DNA from: Paracentrotus lividus
Lineage: Eukaryota; Echinodermata; Echinoidea; Camarodonta; Echinidae
Direction: 5' to 3'
DNA: 64,000 bases
NCBI GenBank assembly: GCA_940671915.1
Contig: CALNVZ010001419.1
Coordinates: 39,864-103,863 of the forward strand
Positions 35,876 through 47,930 of this stretch are shown here, in pieces (the stretch's first letter is position 1; each line of letters opens with the position of its first letter). Below the pieces are notes generated by a model. It saw nothing but the letters and a program-made list of their open reading frames with translations. It made no database searches and was not told the origin of the DNA. The position numbers were made by a program, and so were the translations under genes.

Positions 35876-36229
35876 TTTTTAACAACCCTCCTCGGCAACG
35901 AGAAGTGGGTTACAACAGTGTCTTCATTGTCTGGGATGCCTGGAATAATAACGTTGATGAGGGGGAAGGACCTGTCATTGGGTACAGAGTGTACGTTACA
36001 ACTCCAGATGGGAACCAGACACATACATCTCCTCTACTATCATCAATTGGACCATCGGATACAATGTCTTCAAGGAAAAAGAGACAAGGGGATGAAGGGG
36101 ATGAGATGTACAACGTAACGGGTCTTGCAGAAGGGGAAACGTATGAGATTAGAATTTCAGCTGTCCGTGAAGGACTCAATGGTGAAGGAGAGATGGGACC
36201 TGCGTTAAGTGTAACAACTTTGAAGACAA
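35876..36229 (+). CDS. Exon: fibronectin type III domain with RKKR site
   Basis: Acceptor ...cttccag (35871-35875), donor gtgagt at 36230; phase 1-1, 118 codons. It shows the FN3 pattern: NPPRQ near the start, SVFIVWDAW (strand B with tryptophan), IGYRVYVTTPDG (strand C), YNVTGLAEGETYEIRISAV (the L..G..Y motif of strands E-F), then GPALSVTTL at the end. It is longer than the usual 90 residues because of an insert before strand E holding SSRKKRQGDEGDEM. RKKR at 36073-36084 (residues 661-664) fits the furin-type proprotein convertase consensus. Only one FN3 domain is found, where Tie receptors have several. Confidence 0.88.
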
Positions 36230-36529
36230 GTGAGTCGTTCCAGATGGTTGAAAAATTTTCTTGGTATGACTTGCATGGTCAACATTTTGTTTTACATCCT
36301 TTTGAGAATATCAATTGTCAAGTTGTTCAATATTGTGACAGCATTGGAGCGCCAGTTTATATGAGCTGATTCAACGTAGATGCCACGTCCCAGAAAATAG
36401 TTAAAATCCAACTATAAGAACTTCAACATGTGTAACCTTTAATATTTATCCCATGCTTTTTGTCTGATCGACGATACCAAATTCATACCTGTGATGTGAC
36501 GGACGACTAAAAAAACAAATGTCACAATA

Positions 36530-38545
36530 GATGATGATAGATCATCATTAAATCTGAGCACTTAAATCTTTTCTAGCTCATTAGCATAATGTGACGTCAT
36601 CTAGACGCCATTTTTTAAAATCACATTATCAATCATAACTTCATAACTAATAATCATTGATCAATCATATTTAGAACACATCAACTTCAAATTGAAGCGC
36701 ATCTTTTAGAACTTAATGCGCGCGCGTAAGTACGCGCATTAAGGAATTACGCGCCCGCAAAAAATTAAAATGTTCAAAATCCCCTTTTGACCAATTTAGA
36801 GTACGTTTCAGGTCATTTTAAGCATTTCAAGAATAAATGCGCGCCACGATTTTGCGCGCATTTATGCGCTTTTGGGAAGAATGCAGTATCAGATCATCGA
36901 TTTTTTGCTCGTAAAGGAATCTTGATAATATTCACAACAATTCACAACAATACACCATAAAGACTATGTTTAGACTATTTATAACGAAATGATCGTCAGT
37001 TCAAGTTGGAACTACGCGCACGCGAATTTTGTCAATTTTGTCAAAATATGCCATTCTTGGCCAAGAACATGCCTACACAAAATCCTGAATAATTCTTCAG
37101 GATCAACGGCAACCCCCAATTATCTTTTCAGAGTTGGATAGAGTATGAGTTGTAAATGCGATTTCATACCTCATTTTCTACTTCACGTCACTGCAACGTT
37201 ATCATAATGGCCACTAAACTCAAAATTTCGATTTGCGTTTCAAAATTACCGATTTGAATTCTATGACGACATAATCTTGGCACAAAGAGGAGCGTCCTCA
37301 GTAAATATGTGCCGTTTCTCTTTCACATTTTCAGTATGTTGTAGCCGAGACAATTTCCTACAACATTGGCGCATTTACTTTGGTTTTATCCCCGGTTTTG
37401 TAGTCTAAATTGGCGATTAAAGAAGGCATGTCATTTTATCACATTTGAAGTGTACGTGTATTCTGCATTGGACAAGCCGCCTCATTAGGTGGTATGTACG
37501 TATGTACAGATCACCTCTTGTTATTGTCCGAATCTTCTGTTTTTAGGTGGTATGTACGTATGTACATATCACCTCTTGTAATTGTCCGAATCTTCTTTTT
37601 TGTTTTCCTCCTCCTCCTCTTTATTTTTTATGTACACATTTTGTGGAGATGATAACTCAAAAAATAATGCATCAAACCATTTCAAATTTTTAGCAATTAT
37701 AGATTATCATTAGATCTCAGCACTAAGTAATTTTCTTATCAATTGCAATCACGTGACGTCATCTAGACGCCATTTTGTAGAATCACATTATCAATCATAA
37801 CTTCATAACTGATAATCATTGATTAATCATATTTAGAACACATAAACTTCAAATTGAAGCGCATCTTTTAGAACATAATGCGCGCGCGTAAGTAAGCGCA
37901 TTAAGGAATTACGCGCGCAAAATTTTTTAAAATATTCAAAATCACTTTATGGCTGAAATAGAGTACGTTTCAGGTCATTTTAAGCATTTCGAGAAAAAAT
38001 GCGCGCGCACGATTTTGCGCGCATTAATGCGCGTCGGCGAAGAATGCAGCTTGAGATCATTGATTTTTTGCTCTTAAGTAATCTTGATAATATTTACATC
38101 TATTTGACACCATAATCACTACTTTTTAGACTATTCATAACCAAATGATGGTCTGTTCAAGTTGGAACTACGCGCACGCGAATTTTTCAATTTTGCCAAA
38201 ATATGCCATTTTTGGCCAAAAACATGCCTACACAAAATCCTGAATAATTCTACAGGATGAACGGCAACCCCCAATTATCTTTTCAGAGTTGGATAGAGTA
38301 TGAGTTGTAGATGCGATTTCATACCTCATTTCTTACTTAACGTCATTGCAACATTATGATAATGGCTTCTAAACTCAAAATTTTGATTTGCGTTTCAAAA
38401 TTACCGATTTCAGTTAAAATACGCATTATCTTGATACAAAGAGGAGTGTTCCTCAGTAAATATGTGCCGTTTCTCTTTCAAATTTTCAGTATGTTGTAGG
38501 TGAGACTATTCCCTACAACATTGGCACATTTAATTTGGTTTTACC
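36530..38545 (+). repeat. Tandem copies A and B of a ~1.05 kb repeat
   Basis: Two consecutive copies share ACGTCATCTAGACGCCATTT, AATTGAAGCGCATCTTTTAG, GCGCGCGCGTAAGT, TCCTGAATAATTC and the hairpin GGTGGTATGTACGTATGTAC...ATCACC (37483 and 37544). Further copies are at 43521-44090 and 45220-46348. No coding frame; the class is unknown. Confidence 0.85.
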
Positions 38546-38760
38546 CCCGATGTCACCGGACCAGCTGTCTTACGGACCCGCTGTCCCTGCGGACTCGTGG
38601 TCCTGATATCGATTCGGCCCAGTTGTCTTAACGGACCCGTGGTCCTGATTGCAATTCGGACCAGATGTCCTATGTACGGACCAGCTGTCCCTATTCTCGT
38701 ATGCACAAATTTGCACGAGCGCACAGCGTGCGAAAATCAATGTGATCGTGAGTACGAGTA
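38546..38760. repeat. Tandem CGGACCAGCTGTCC-type repeats
   Basis: Short units ACGGACCCGCTGTCC, GGACTCGTGGTCCTGAT, CGGCCCAGTTGTCTTAA, GGACCAGATGTCC and ACGGACCAGCTGTCC recur with alternating spacers of about 28 bases. The style is similar to, but distinct from, the 16-bp units at 55886-56115. Confidence 0.7.
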
Positions 38761-38944
38761 GCGGGGTTGACGTAGTCTGCAAGCAGAGACTCAATTTGAC
38801 ACTTCAACAAATTTCAGTCTAACTTTATCGAGTGGAGACAAGCTTCCACACTCACTGCCTGTCTATAGTACATGGGTGAATCTAGTTCTTATTTGCAGAC
38901 CCTTAAGCGAACAACATTGGTTTGTGCCTGCAAACTAATGTTAA

Positions 38945-39022
38945 CGGTCCCCCCCCCCCCTGGGGGGGGGGGGGGATATAGCCTGGAAGTGGTTCATGGA
39001 ATTCTCTTCTCCCCCCCCCCCT
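38945..39022. repeat. C10/G13 and C10 homopolymer cluster
   Basis: A C run, TGG, then a G run form a potential hairpin or G-quadruplex cluster, followed by a second C run 40 bases on. Confidence 0.8.
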
Positions 39023-39547
39023 TTTTCCTAACATCTATACAGTCTGGCACAGTCCAGGGGAAAAAAATACGTTTGAAATCTTTTTAAATACTAATGTGGT
39101 ACCAAATTAAAGCGAAAAGGTTTTTCTTGCTGATGCACCTTATTTTGTGTATTATGCTTTCTTAAAACAAAGGTTATGCTAAATTTTGTGCGAAGAGGAA
39201 CAAATCAAAATTGCACTTCTATTGTTTTGGAATGCGCAACCTACACAAAGGCATGGGACGTCTTGCGAAATGGATTTCATTTCACTGGGCATATCTCGAA
39301 AAGTATACAGCACCATATAATGTGATGAACAAAATTGCAGAAGAAAGTCTGATTTTCCTTCTTTAAGAACATATACCCAACAATATCAGGTTATATGATC
39401 ACTCTTCGTACAATTTTTCCCCTACTTGTAGGCCTACCATTTTATTTGACACAGACTGCATGGTGTAACATCCCTGCAAAAGGCTTGTTCTTTTTAATCT
39501 GCCACAAACTTTAGCATTCCAGTATGAACATTTATAACTGTTGGAGT

Positions 39548-39676
39548 ATTAACTATTATTATTATTATTATTATATTAGTAGTAGTAGTAGTGAGTAGTA
39601 GTAGTAGTAGCAGCAGTAGTATAGTAGTAAGTAGTAGTAGTAGTAGTATAGTAGTAGTAGTAGTAGTAGAAGTAGA
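39548..39676. repeat. Triplet microsatellites (TTA)n then (GTA)n
   Basis: TTA/ATT triplets switch to AGT triplets interrupted by GTAGTGAG and GCAGCAG variants. Confidence 0.95.
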
Positions 39677-39699
39677 GTAAATAGGTGGGATTCAAGATA

Positions 39700-42540
39700 T
39701 CCGAATTGAATACATTTCTCGGGCCCAATTGTCGGGGACAAAAAGCGGCTCTATTATGTTTCGCTATGGCCCGATACTTTCATTGTATGAAATCGGCTGC
39801 GTCCGCTCTCAGTAATAGGAGTATCATTATTGTTTTATTAGTATCATCACATCATCATCATCATCATCATTATTATTGGCAAGGTCGTGGCCCAAGAATG
39901 TCAGAAGTCGTGTGAAGCTTTGTTGTTGATAGCGATTTGCTTTGAAAATTTGTCTTCAAATAACCAGCTTAGGATAAGCAGGAGGAGAATGATCTCGCTT
40001 CGTAATGAATTTTATGACGTATAATAGCCCTGTCAGAGCCAGCGACCGCACCGGAGTCGCACAATGCCAGCACAAACATATTTAAAAGGGACGTATAATT
40101 GATAAAACGAGAGTGGGGGATTCACCTTATCTCGGTGAAAATGATAACAAATTCCAATCAGAGGCCCGGCGTGTTGCGTAATCTCACAGGCGTCAGGTGT
40201 CTGGAGTTAACCTCCATACATAGGCTAGACTACTAACACAGAAGTCCGAAAGTAATTACTCTATTGTTTTGTTTTGAAATGTAGCATATATACAGTCCTC
40301 TTCTTTGATTAATACGAAGAGAACGCTTGAGATCATAACTATCCCGAAAGTCTATTGAACCCTATTGACAGACTGAATTCCGTGAGCTTCCAAGATTTCG
40401 ATCATGTCTGCTGGTCCGAATGTTAATCCTTGAGGGGGGCGACCCGTTGCGTAGGCCTCACTGTAGATTCGTGTATGAGTCAATGGAGCTCAGACGCGCA
40501 TTCCCCACGATCTCCGACTTGCGATGGCGCTTAAGAGATCCTGACTCTCTGACAACTTGATTTCAACAGCGTGCGGTTGCAGCTTATTTGGTGTGCAAAA
40601 AGTTGAAGGAGATGTTCTGTATAGGATTAGTCCTGTCTAGATCATCCGATACAACAACCGTATGCTTTTTTTTAAATTCAACACCGTCTACTTTTGGCAT
40701 TATTGGACAATATCAACTACAGATTGTTTCGTTCTTTCACCAACCGACTGTAGATATTTTAGACAACTCAGGGCTGAGTGAAAAAAAAATCCTCGCGCGA
40801 TCCGAGCTTGGTTGCGGTACGTGTGTAAAATTGGATACACAATGCAATCAAATGCTATGACTATGATATATGCCGTAATATTGTGTGTGGCGTTGTGTGC
40901 GAGCTTCAGAGTTGATTTTGAAAAATACGCGATTGTTTTCGTGCCAAATTTGACAATTTCTGTGATTATTACTTTCTGATTAGAAGTCGAAGCATGTATG
41001 GATAATTCATGAGCCGGTGTCTAGTGTAAAAGTGGCGCTGAGTGTTGGCAAGCCCAATTCCTCAACAACTGGTAAAATGTTTACAGATCCGTGTGTGATG
41101 GATGTTCGTAACCAAATTAAGTCAAAAATAGTTTCTCTGTTTTGCGTCGATTCGTGTGCAACTGACACTGTGATTGTTCCAGCACTCAACAAAATACACG
41201 ATGAACGATAGAAAGTTTTTGGATTACATAGCACGAAATGCAACGATTCATCGTAAAGATAACCTAGTAACTCTGATTAACATAATTAATACTCACTGTT
41301 CATCTGACTGATGATGCATTTTTAGAGATTGCATCCAGAAAGAATGACGCACAGAATACAATGATATAGCTTGCCTCTCATCTTTCTCTCCGCTGTGTCT
41401 ATAGTACAGGCATAATACATCTCTCTGTAACGCTCCTTCCCCATCTCGGCCCCCTCTCTTCTCTCCCCTTTACCCTTTTTCTTTCCCTCTGTGTAATGTC
41501 TATGTATCAATCACTTGTTTCAATGTGAATTAGATACACGCATGTCCTTCTTTTCTAACCTCTGTCTCTCGCCTCTCTCCTTTTTTAGGCACGTTCTCTT
41601 TCTCTCCCTCCCTTCTCTCCCTATTCTCCGGATACATACGTTCAGTTTACTTGCAACGAGGGAACTGCACCTCATTAGAGTTCACTGAGGTACGCACTGT
41701 AGTGTCAATGGTGCGACACACATCTCCGTGTGATACATTTGGATACACACCGCATTTCCGGATCACGCTTGGATGAATCCTGTTAAATTCGATAGTGTTG
41801 ATTAACGACTGTACTGATTCTAGCAGTTACTAATGGATACCACGTTCTTCGGTTTCGGTCGATGGGCAAATAAATCACGGGTCACGGTAAACGATGATCA
41901 CGACCTAAAATGGTTAGCCCCCAAACTGATACATTTTATCGCCAAAGGAGCAAATAAAAAATATAGCCTTCTCACTTTCATATATATGTATATTGAATCA
42001 TGCTTGTCAGGGCATTTTTCTATAAGTTTGTTTTCATCTACTCACCCCGCCCCTGTCTCTATGTTCTCTCTTTACATTTTCTTTTAGCCTCACTTTCACC
42101 TCAATCTTTTCCCTCGCTCTTTTCTACATCGTTATTTATACAAATATGTTGGCAATGTCTTTTACTGCAAATGTTCACTTCGAAAGAACCCCTGAAGTTT
42201 AGAAACTTGATTCAAAAGTTGGCTCCATCCAAGAAAAATTTTGGTTCGTTTTAAAGCAGACGAACTGATTGAAAAATATTGAAGAAAATGTAATACATGT
42301 AATAAATAAAAATAGTATGACTGTTTGAATGACAAAGAGTTCTAGTTTGTGCAAATTGATATGTCATGCACTTTCTTTCTTTCTTTCTTTTTTTTTTTTT
42401 TTATGTCACTTTTCAAAAGTCGCAAAGTTGTTTTTTTTACAAAAAAGCTGTGTAAATTATGATTCTAGGTCCTTCATTTTTTTTAAATCTGTTCATCTAA
42501 TGTTTCTGCTTCTAATCTAAGCAATGTATGGGTAGCCATG
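39700..42540. other. Intronic stretch without recognised gene or element
   Basis: This is the most repeat-poor 2.8 kb of the FN3-TM intron. Short open frames (39685-39915, 40588-40860, 41017-41211, 41833-42254) lack domains. A CTTT-rich stretch lies at 42374-42400. I see no exon that would fit the phases. Confidence 0.5.
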
Positions 42541-42544
42541 CAGG

Positions 42545-42698
42545 ATGGCCGGGAGGGTTAAGCTTATTAGGCGTAGCATATATACACAAATAAATTCAAT
42601 TTCCATAACAGTATTCATAAAATGGCCGGGAGGGTTAAGCTAATTAGGCGTAGCATATACACACAAATAAATTCAATTTCCATAACAGTATTCATAAA
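42545..42698 (+). repeat. Direct tandem duplication, about 77 bp x 2
   Basis: ATGGCCGGGAGGGTTAAGCT through CCATAACAGTATTCATAAAA is repeated with only a few differences; a recent duplication. Confidence 0.95.
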
Positions 42699-42714
42699 AA
42701 GATGATCGAACCTC

Positions 42715-43325
42715 AACCAGGCAATCCTTCCCAAATAGTCGAAACGTTACCCCTATTTTGAAGTTGCTGGTGAAATATATAAGGGAATCATGACTACGGC
42801 TAGGCATGATTGGGTTTCGCCTTTAGAAAACACCTTTGTATTGCTATGTCAGTAAATAGAACCCATGTGTGCTAGAATTCTATTGTTATGAAATGAAAGG
42901 GTAAATTCATTCAGCATTTAGCATTCCGTTAAAGACGGGGAATCTTCAGCTTCCAAGGGTAATTTGACACCATGGATGTTTACCCAGTAACAGGTGTCAT
43001 CCCTCACCTGACCACTGCCAAACCTTAGTAATGCCTTGTTTATTCCACCCATCCCTCCATCTGGTAAAGTCATTAAATCTCAGTTTCCCTGGCAGATCAT
43101 GCCCGAAGCTCTTCGGGGAGGGACATATTGTTTTGCTGTGGTCCAGAAATTTAGGTTCAAGGTGGTTATTTCCAGTGCTTTTCACCAAGTCTGGGATCAG
43201 CAAATTTTAATCCACTCCCCATGAAAGCTGAAGATTCCCCGTCTTTAACATTTTCTGACGTCATCACCAGCGACTTCAAAATAGGGGTAACTTTTCGAGT
43301 ATTTGGGAGGCTTGGATGATGTCTG
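42715..43325. mobile_element. Nested palindromic MITE(s) ending at TTAA
   Basis: Inner pair: TTAAAGACGGGGAATCTTCA (42929) and TGAAGATTCCCCGTCTTTAA (43230-43249). Outer pair: AACGTTACCCCTATTTTGAAG (42741) and CTTCAAAATAGGGGTAACTT (43272). The outer arms surround the inner element unevenly, suggesting insertion of one element into another. Confidence 0.65.
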
Positions 43326-43420
43326 ATCATGCTTTTTAATGAAATACTTTCTAGACGGACAATACAAACGCTTAAATTGGATATTGTTGTATTATGTAAA
43401 ATTATTAGCTTTCGTTTTAT

Positions 43421-43520
43421 NNNNNNNNNNNNNNNNNNNNNNNNNNNNNNNNNNNNNNNNNNNNNNNNNNNNNNNNNNNNNNNNNNNNNNNNNNNNNNNN
43501 NNNNNNNNNNNNNNNNNNNN
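43421..43520. other. Assembly gap (100 N)
   Basis: Run of N; the 5' part of repeat copy C is missing here. Confidence 1.
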
Positions 43521-44090
43521 TTCGAGCTCATTAGCTTAATGTGACGTCATTGTAAAATCACATTATCAATCATAACTTCATAACTGATAATCATTGATTA
43601 ATCATATTTAGTACACATAAACTTCAAATTGAAGCGCATCTTTTAGAACATAGTGCGCGCGCATGATTACGCGCATTAAGGAATTACGCGCGCGCAAAAA
43701 TTTAAAATGTTCAAAATAACTTTATGGCTGAATTAGAGCACGTTTCAGGTCATTTTAAGCATTTCAAGAAAAAATGCGCGCGCACGATATTGCGCGCATT
43801 AATGCGCGTCGGCGAAGAATGCAGCTTGAGATCATTGATTTTTTGCTCTTAAAGTAATCTTGATAATATTCACAAGAATTTGACACCATAAACACTATGT
43901 TTAGACGATTCATAACGAAATTGGCGTCTCTTCAAATTGGAACTACGCGCACGAGAATTTTGTCAATTTTGCCAAAATATGCTATTTTTGGCCAAAAACA
44001 TACCTACACAAAATCCTGAATAATTCTTCAGGATCAACGGCAACCCCCAATTATCTTTTCAGAGTTGGATACACTATCAATTGCAAATAC
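43521..44090 (+). repeat. ~1 kb repeat, copy C (5' end in gap, 3' truncated)
   Basis: It matches copies A and B from the ACGTCA region through CAACCCCCAATTATCTTTTC, then diverges after 44080. Confidence 0.85.
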
Positions 44091-44839
44091 CATTTTTTTT
44101 TTTGCCGACCTAATCGTTGGCGTCAAAAATTGTCGCCAAATGAATCGTGGCTGGTCTCAAATTGAAGAGCGTCATTTTCCTAACAAAAAATAATACGACA
44201 GCCTATTTGATAAATGCTTGTAATAGGTTGAAAATTTTAAAAAACCGGTGTGTCAAAATCTAAAAATGCTCAAAATCACCCCATATTTATACAAAGTATG
44301 TTTCAGGCCATTTCAAGAATTTTGAAAATTTCCGCGCGTAAGCGCCCGTGCGCGCATTTGGCGCGCACTTTGTAAATCGCGTAAAATTCCGGATTTTTTT
44401 CTTGATTGGCAATTTATCAATTCTTTTAGGAGTTTCTATATATTTTAAATCGTTTCCAGCCGACCATACAGACGCACGCGCTCATCAAGTTTCAATTTCC
44501 GCGCGTGCGTCAATGGGGCAAATAACGTAAAAACATAACAAAACATACGTGTTTAGAATCCTCCGAAGCTCGTCCGAAAGGTCGAAGCCCTTTTTATTTT
44601 TTCACATGTTCTGAAAGTTTATGACATAGTAAATATAATCCACTTATAAAATGTGGGGTCTAAGGAATAAAACATCGGCATATTCTCATGTGAACTCAAA
44701 ATTTCATTTTTTCTTTTTTTTTTTTTTTCAATCCAAATTTCAATCCAAATTTAGTTATTATTGGTTGATTTTCTCCCAAATGCTTTTCATGTTAAGGCTG
44801 AGACAGTTCCCAAAAAGTCGAATTGTAAAAGGTAATTAA

Positions 44840-45215
44840 ATGTAAAATGCATCATTTAACACAATTCATTTTCTTCTTTTTAAAAAAGTTTATTTCACTC
44901 TCTCTTTCCGTTTAATTTTTGTTCTCTCTCTCCTTTAGCCCATTGCTGCATAATTCTTTGCATTACACATACATATCAGTACATACCACCGATAATTGTA
45001 CGCATTACAATTATAAAGCTCTAGTTAAATGTAAAATTCATCGCATTACACAATTCATTTTCTTATTTTTCAAAAAGTTTATTTCACTCTCTCTTTCCGT
45101 TTCATTTTGTTCTCTCTCTCCTGTAGCCAATTGCTGCATACATTTTGGCATTACACATAAATATCAGTACATACCACCGATAATTGTACGCATTACAATA
45201 ATTATAAAGCTCTAG
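44840..45215 (+). repeat. Direct tandem duplication, about 188 bp x 2
   Basis: TTTATTTCACTCTCTCTTTC, CAGTACATACCACCGATAAT and TTATAAAGCTCTAGTT each occur twice in the same order. Confidence 0.9.
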
Positions 45216-45219
45216 TTAT

Positions 45220-46348
45220 TGTCCGAATATTCTTTTTTCTTTTCTTTATTTCTTATGTACACTTCTTGTGTAGATGATAACGAAAAAAATAATGCATTAA
45301 ACCATTCCAAATTTTCAGCAATGATAGATCATCAATAAGTTTCAGCACTAACTTATTTTCTTATCAATCTCAATCACATGACGTCATCTAGACGCCATTT
45401 TGTAAAATCACATTATCAATCATAACTTCATAAGCATTTCAAGAAAAAATGCGCGCGCACGATTTTGCGCGCATTTATGCGCGTCGGGGAAGAATGCAGT
45501 ATCAGATCATCGATTTTTTTTTTTGCTCTCAAAGGAATCTTGATAATATTCACAACAATTTGACACCATAAACACTATGTTTAGACTGTTTATAACGAAA
45601 TGATCGTCTGTTCAAGTTGGAACTACGCGCACGCAAATTTTGCCGAAATATGCCATTTTTGGCCAAAAACATGCCTACACAAAATCCTGAATAATTCTTC
45701 AGGATGAACGGCAACTTCCAATTATCTTTTCAGATTTGGATAGAGTATGAGTTGTAGATGCCGTTTCATGCCTCATTTATTACTTATCGTCATTGCAACA
45801 TTATCATAATGGCTTCTAAACTCAAAATTTTGATTTGCGTTTCCAAATTACCGATTTGAGTTTTATGACGACATAATCTTGGTACAAAACGGAGTGTCCC
45901 TCAGTAAATATGTCATGTTTCTCTTTAAAATTTCCAGTGTCTTGTAGCTGAGACAATTCCCTAAAACACTGGCAAATTTACTTTGGTATTACCCCCGGCA
46001 TTTCAGTCTAAATTGGCGATCAAAGAAGGCATGTCATTTTATCACATTTCGAGTGTACATGTATTGTGCATTGGACAAGCCATCTCATTAGGTGGTATGT
46101 ACGAATGTACATATCACCTCTTGTTATTGTCAGAATCTTCTCTTCTTTTTTTTTCTATACAATTCTTGTAGACACGATAACTCCAAAAATAATGTATTAA
46201 AGTATTTTCAGCAATGATAGATCATTATAAAATCTGAGCACTGAAATCTTTTCTAGCTCATTAGCATAATGAGACGTCATCTAGACGCCATTTTGTAAAA
46301 TCACATTATCAATCATAACTTCATAACTAATAATCATTGATTAATCAT
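45220..46348 (+). repeat. ~1 kb repeat, copies D and partial E
   Basis: Copy D has an internal deletion (joins CATAACTTCATAA to GCATTTCAAGAAAAAATGCG near 45432) and ends with the GGTGGTATGTACGAATGTAC hairpin at 46092. Copy E begins after it and stops about 40 bases before the transmembrane exon. Confidence 0.85.
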
Positions 46349-46386
46349 ATACTGTATAAAACTCGTTTTTATATGATGCTCTAAAG

Positions 46387-46507
46387 CATCACCTCCTCCT
46401 AGGCCAACTGCTTCGTCTCTGGGCGGCATCATCGGTGGATCAGTTGGAGGAACATTTGTTATTCTTCTTATTATTGTAGTCCTAATGATTGTTCTACGGA
46501 AAAGAAG
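46387..46507 (+). CDS. Exon: transmembrane segment
   Basis: The acceptor chosen is AAAG at 46383-46386, which joins phase 1 to the FN3 exon (A|CA) and opens the frame TSPPPRPTASSLGG. The CTAG at 46398-46401 would not fit the phase. Donor gttagt at 46508; leaves phase 2. A proline-rich linker is followed by a hydrophobic helix (about residues 725-749: GGIIGGSVGGTF then VILLIIVVLMIVL) and RKRR, a typical stop-transfer sequence, so the topology is type I. The upstream intron (36230-46386) is 10.2 kb and contains the roughly 1 kb repeats, one ending about 40 bases before this exon. Confidence 0.85.
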
Positions 46508-46693
46508 GTTAGTTTATTGCAAACGATTTCATCAAAATTAAAAAGCAAAGAGAGAGAGAAAAAGAATTATTTTTTTGCATGAAATGGTGTTTAATCTAAA
46601 TGGGTAAAATGAAAATTGGCTACTTTTTTGTTTTCTTCTTCTTCCAACCGGATGAGTAATCTGATTAAGTAGTATAGAACATGCGTTACATAA

Positions 46694-47012
46694 GGGGGCC
46701 GTCACGAGGTCTCTCTATAACGTTCTTGCCCGTTCTTTAAAAAAAATTGCTGAACGGGCTTTGGTCGGGATTGAACTTATACCTTTGAAAAATGATTTCT
46801 TGAATACAATACTAGGCAGTTCATAAATAGTTCTCGTTACGTCAATTTCGTCTTTATCGCGTCCGCAATGTGTTGTTATCCAGTTCAGACCGAGTAAATG
46901 GCTCGTTCACTCTATGCCGTTCGTAGCACGTCCAAACCGTCAATAAAAGTGCCTATGCGCAGCAGGATAACAGTTAGGTACCATGTTGGTAGTACGTCCT
47001 TCTCCTTCAGAG
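46694..47012. mobile_element. Partial copy of the CCCGTCACACT element family (opposite orientation)
   Basis: GGGGGCCGTCAC at the left, then GAACGTT/CCCGTTC and TTTCTTGAATAC-type words that mirror 34312 backwards to about 33995 (GTTAGGTACCA, TAGTACGTCCTTCTC). Confidence 0.7.
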
Positions 47013-47685
47013 TAATGGTAGAGTCACACCGGCAGACCGACCTCAAACCAATCACCCCAAAACACTTTTGTGCCAATCGGGATGAATTCGGCAGCCATCA
47101 GGATGATTATGGCAGGGTTCGGTCTGTTGTCAGTTTAACGTCGGTATGAGGTCGGAATTATTGGTTTTAAATCAGTCTGGTATCGGTTTGAAGAAAGGTT
47201 CGGAGTGGAATCTTTCAAGCATGCTCGAAAAATCTCTCCCCGACTATTCGTCAGGGAGTTGTCGGAGACGAGTCCGGGTCAGAACGAGAAGAGCGGGGAA
47301 CGTTCGGTCTGGGTTCGATCTCGGTTCGGAATAAAAGATCGGAATGTGGTCGGTTTCAATACCAAGTTCAGTCAAATTGCTATCGGCCGAACTAATCCCT
47401 ATTCAACATCGATGAGGTAATGAATAGAGACTTTCTTCCCGACTCAATACCGAACGAAGCCGTTCCATCTCCGATACCAAACCGCAGAGGGGCTGTATCG
47501 AGATCGACAAGAAAACGATGTCAAACCAAAAATGCTAAATAGATTCGGGGCGCATAGGACATTCATTTTAGCATTTAAAAATGCTTCCAGTTGCTCCATG
47601 GTTTTCTGTTAAATGTTGCAATACAAATCATATGGCTAATAAACATCCTCGTACTTTGGGGGAAGGTGGCGGGGGCACGGAGCCA
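47013..47685. other. Intronic stretch rich in CGGT/TCGG words
   Basis: Many GGTCGG, TTCGGT and CGATCTCGGTTCGG words suggest a decayed repeat. Open frames 46898-47420 come from this composition and carry no domain. Confidence 0.4.
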
Positions 47686-47689
47686 AACG

Positions 47690-47930
47690 GATCTTGAAAT
47701 TAGGGTGTGGCAAAATGATCTCAAACTTAGGGGGTCCCAAACTGATCTGTAGTTGAGGGGAGCCAATTCCATTTTAAACTTAGGGGGCTTCAAATCGATA
47801 ACAAACTTATGGGTGCCAAATATATCTCAAACTTATGGAGCTTCCAAAATGTACGTGACATGAGAGGGTGCCTTGATCTTAAACTTAGGGGCGCCAAATT
47901 GATTTTAAAATCAAAGAGGGGGGGGGGGGG
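47690..47930 (+). repeat. Degenerate tandem repeat, about 33-36 bp unit
   Basis: Units of the form ATCTYAAACTTAGGGGGYNC-CAAAT recur six to seven times, ending in a G-run at 47920. Confidence 0.75.

Noticed and set aside
36230-46386. An additional FN3 exon as expected for a Tie-like ectodomain
   Set aside because: No frame shows the W...LxxxxxY pattern, and the FN3 and TM exons join in phase without one.
46898-47420. Overlapping Arg/Ser-rich open frames as a gene
   Set aside because: They follow from a CGG-rich repeat composition, begin inside a known element fragment, and have no domain or splice support.
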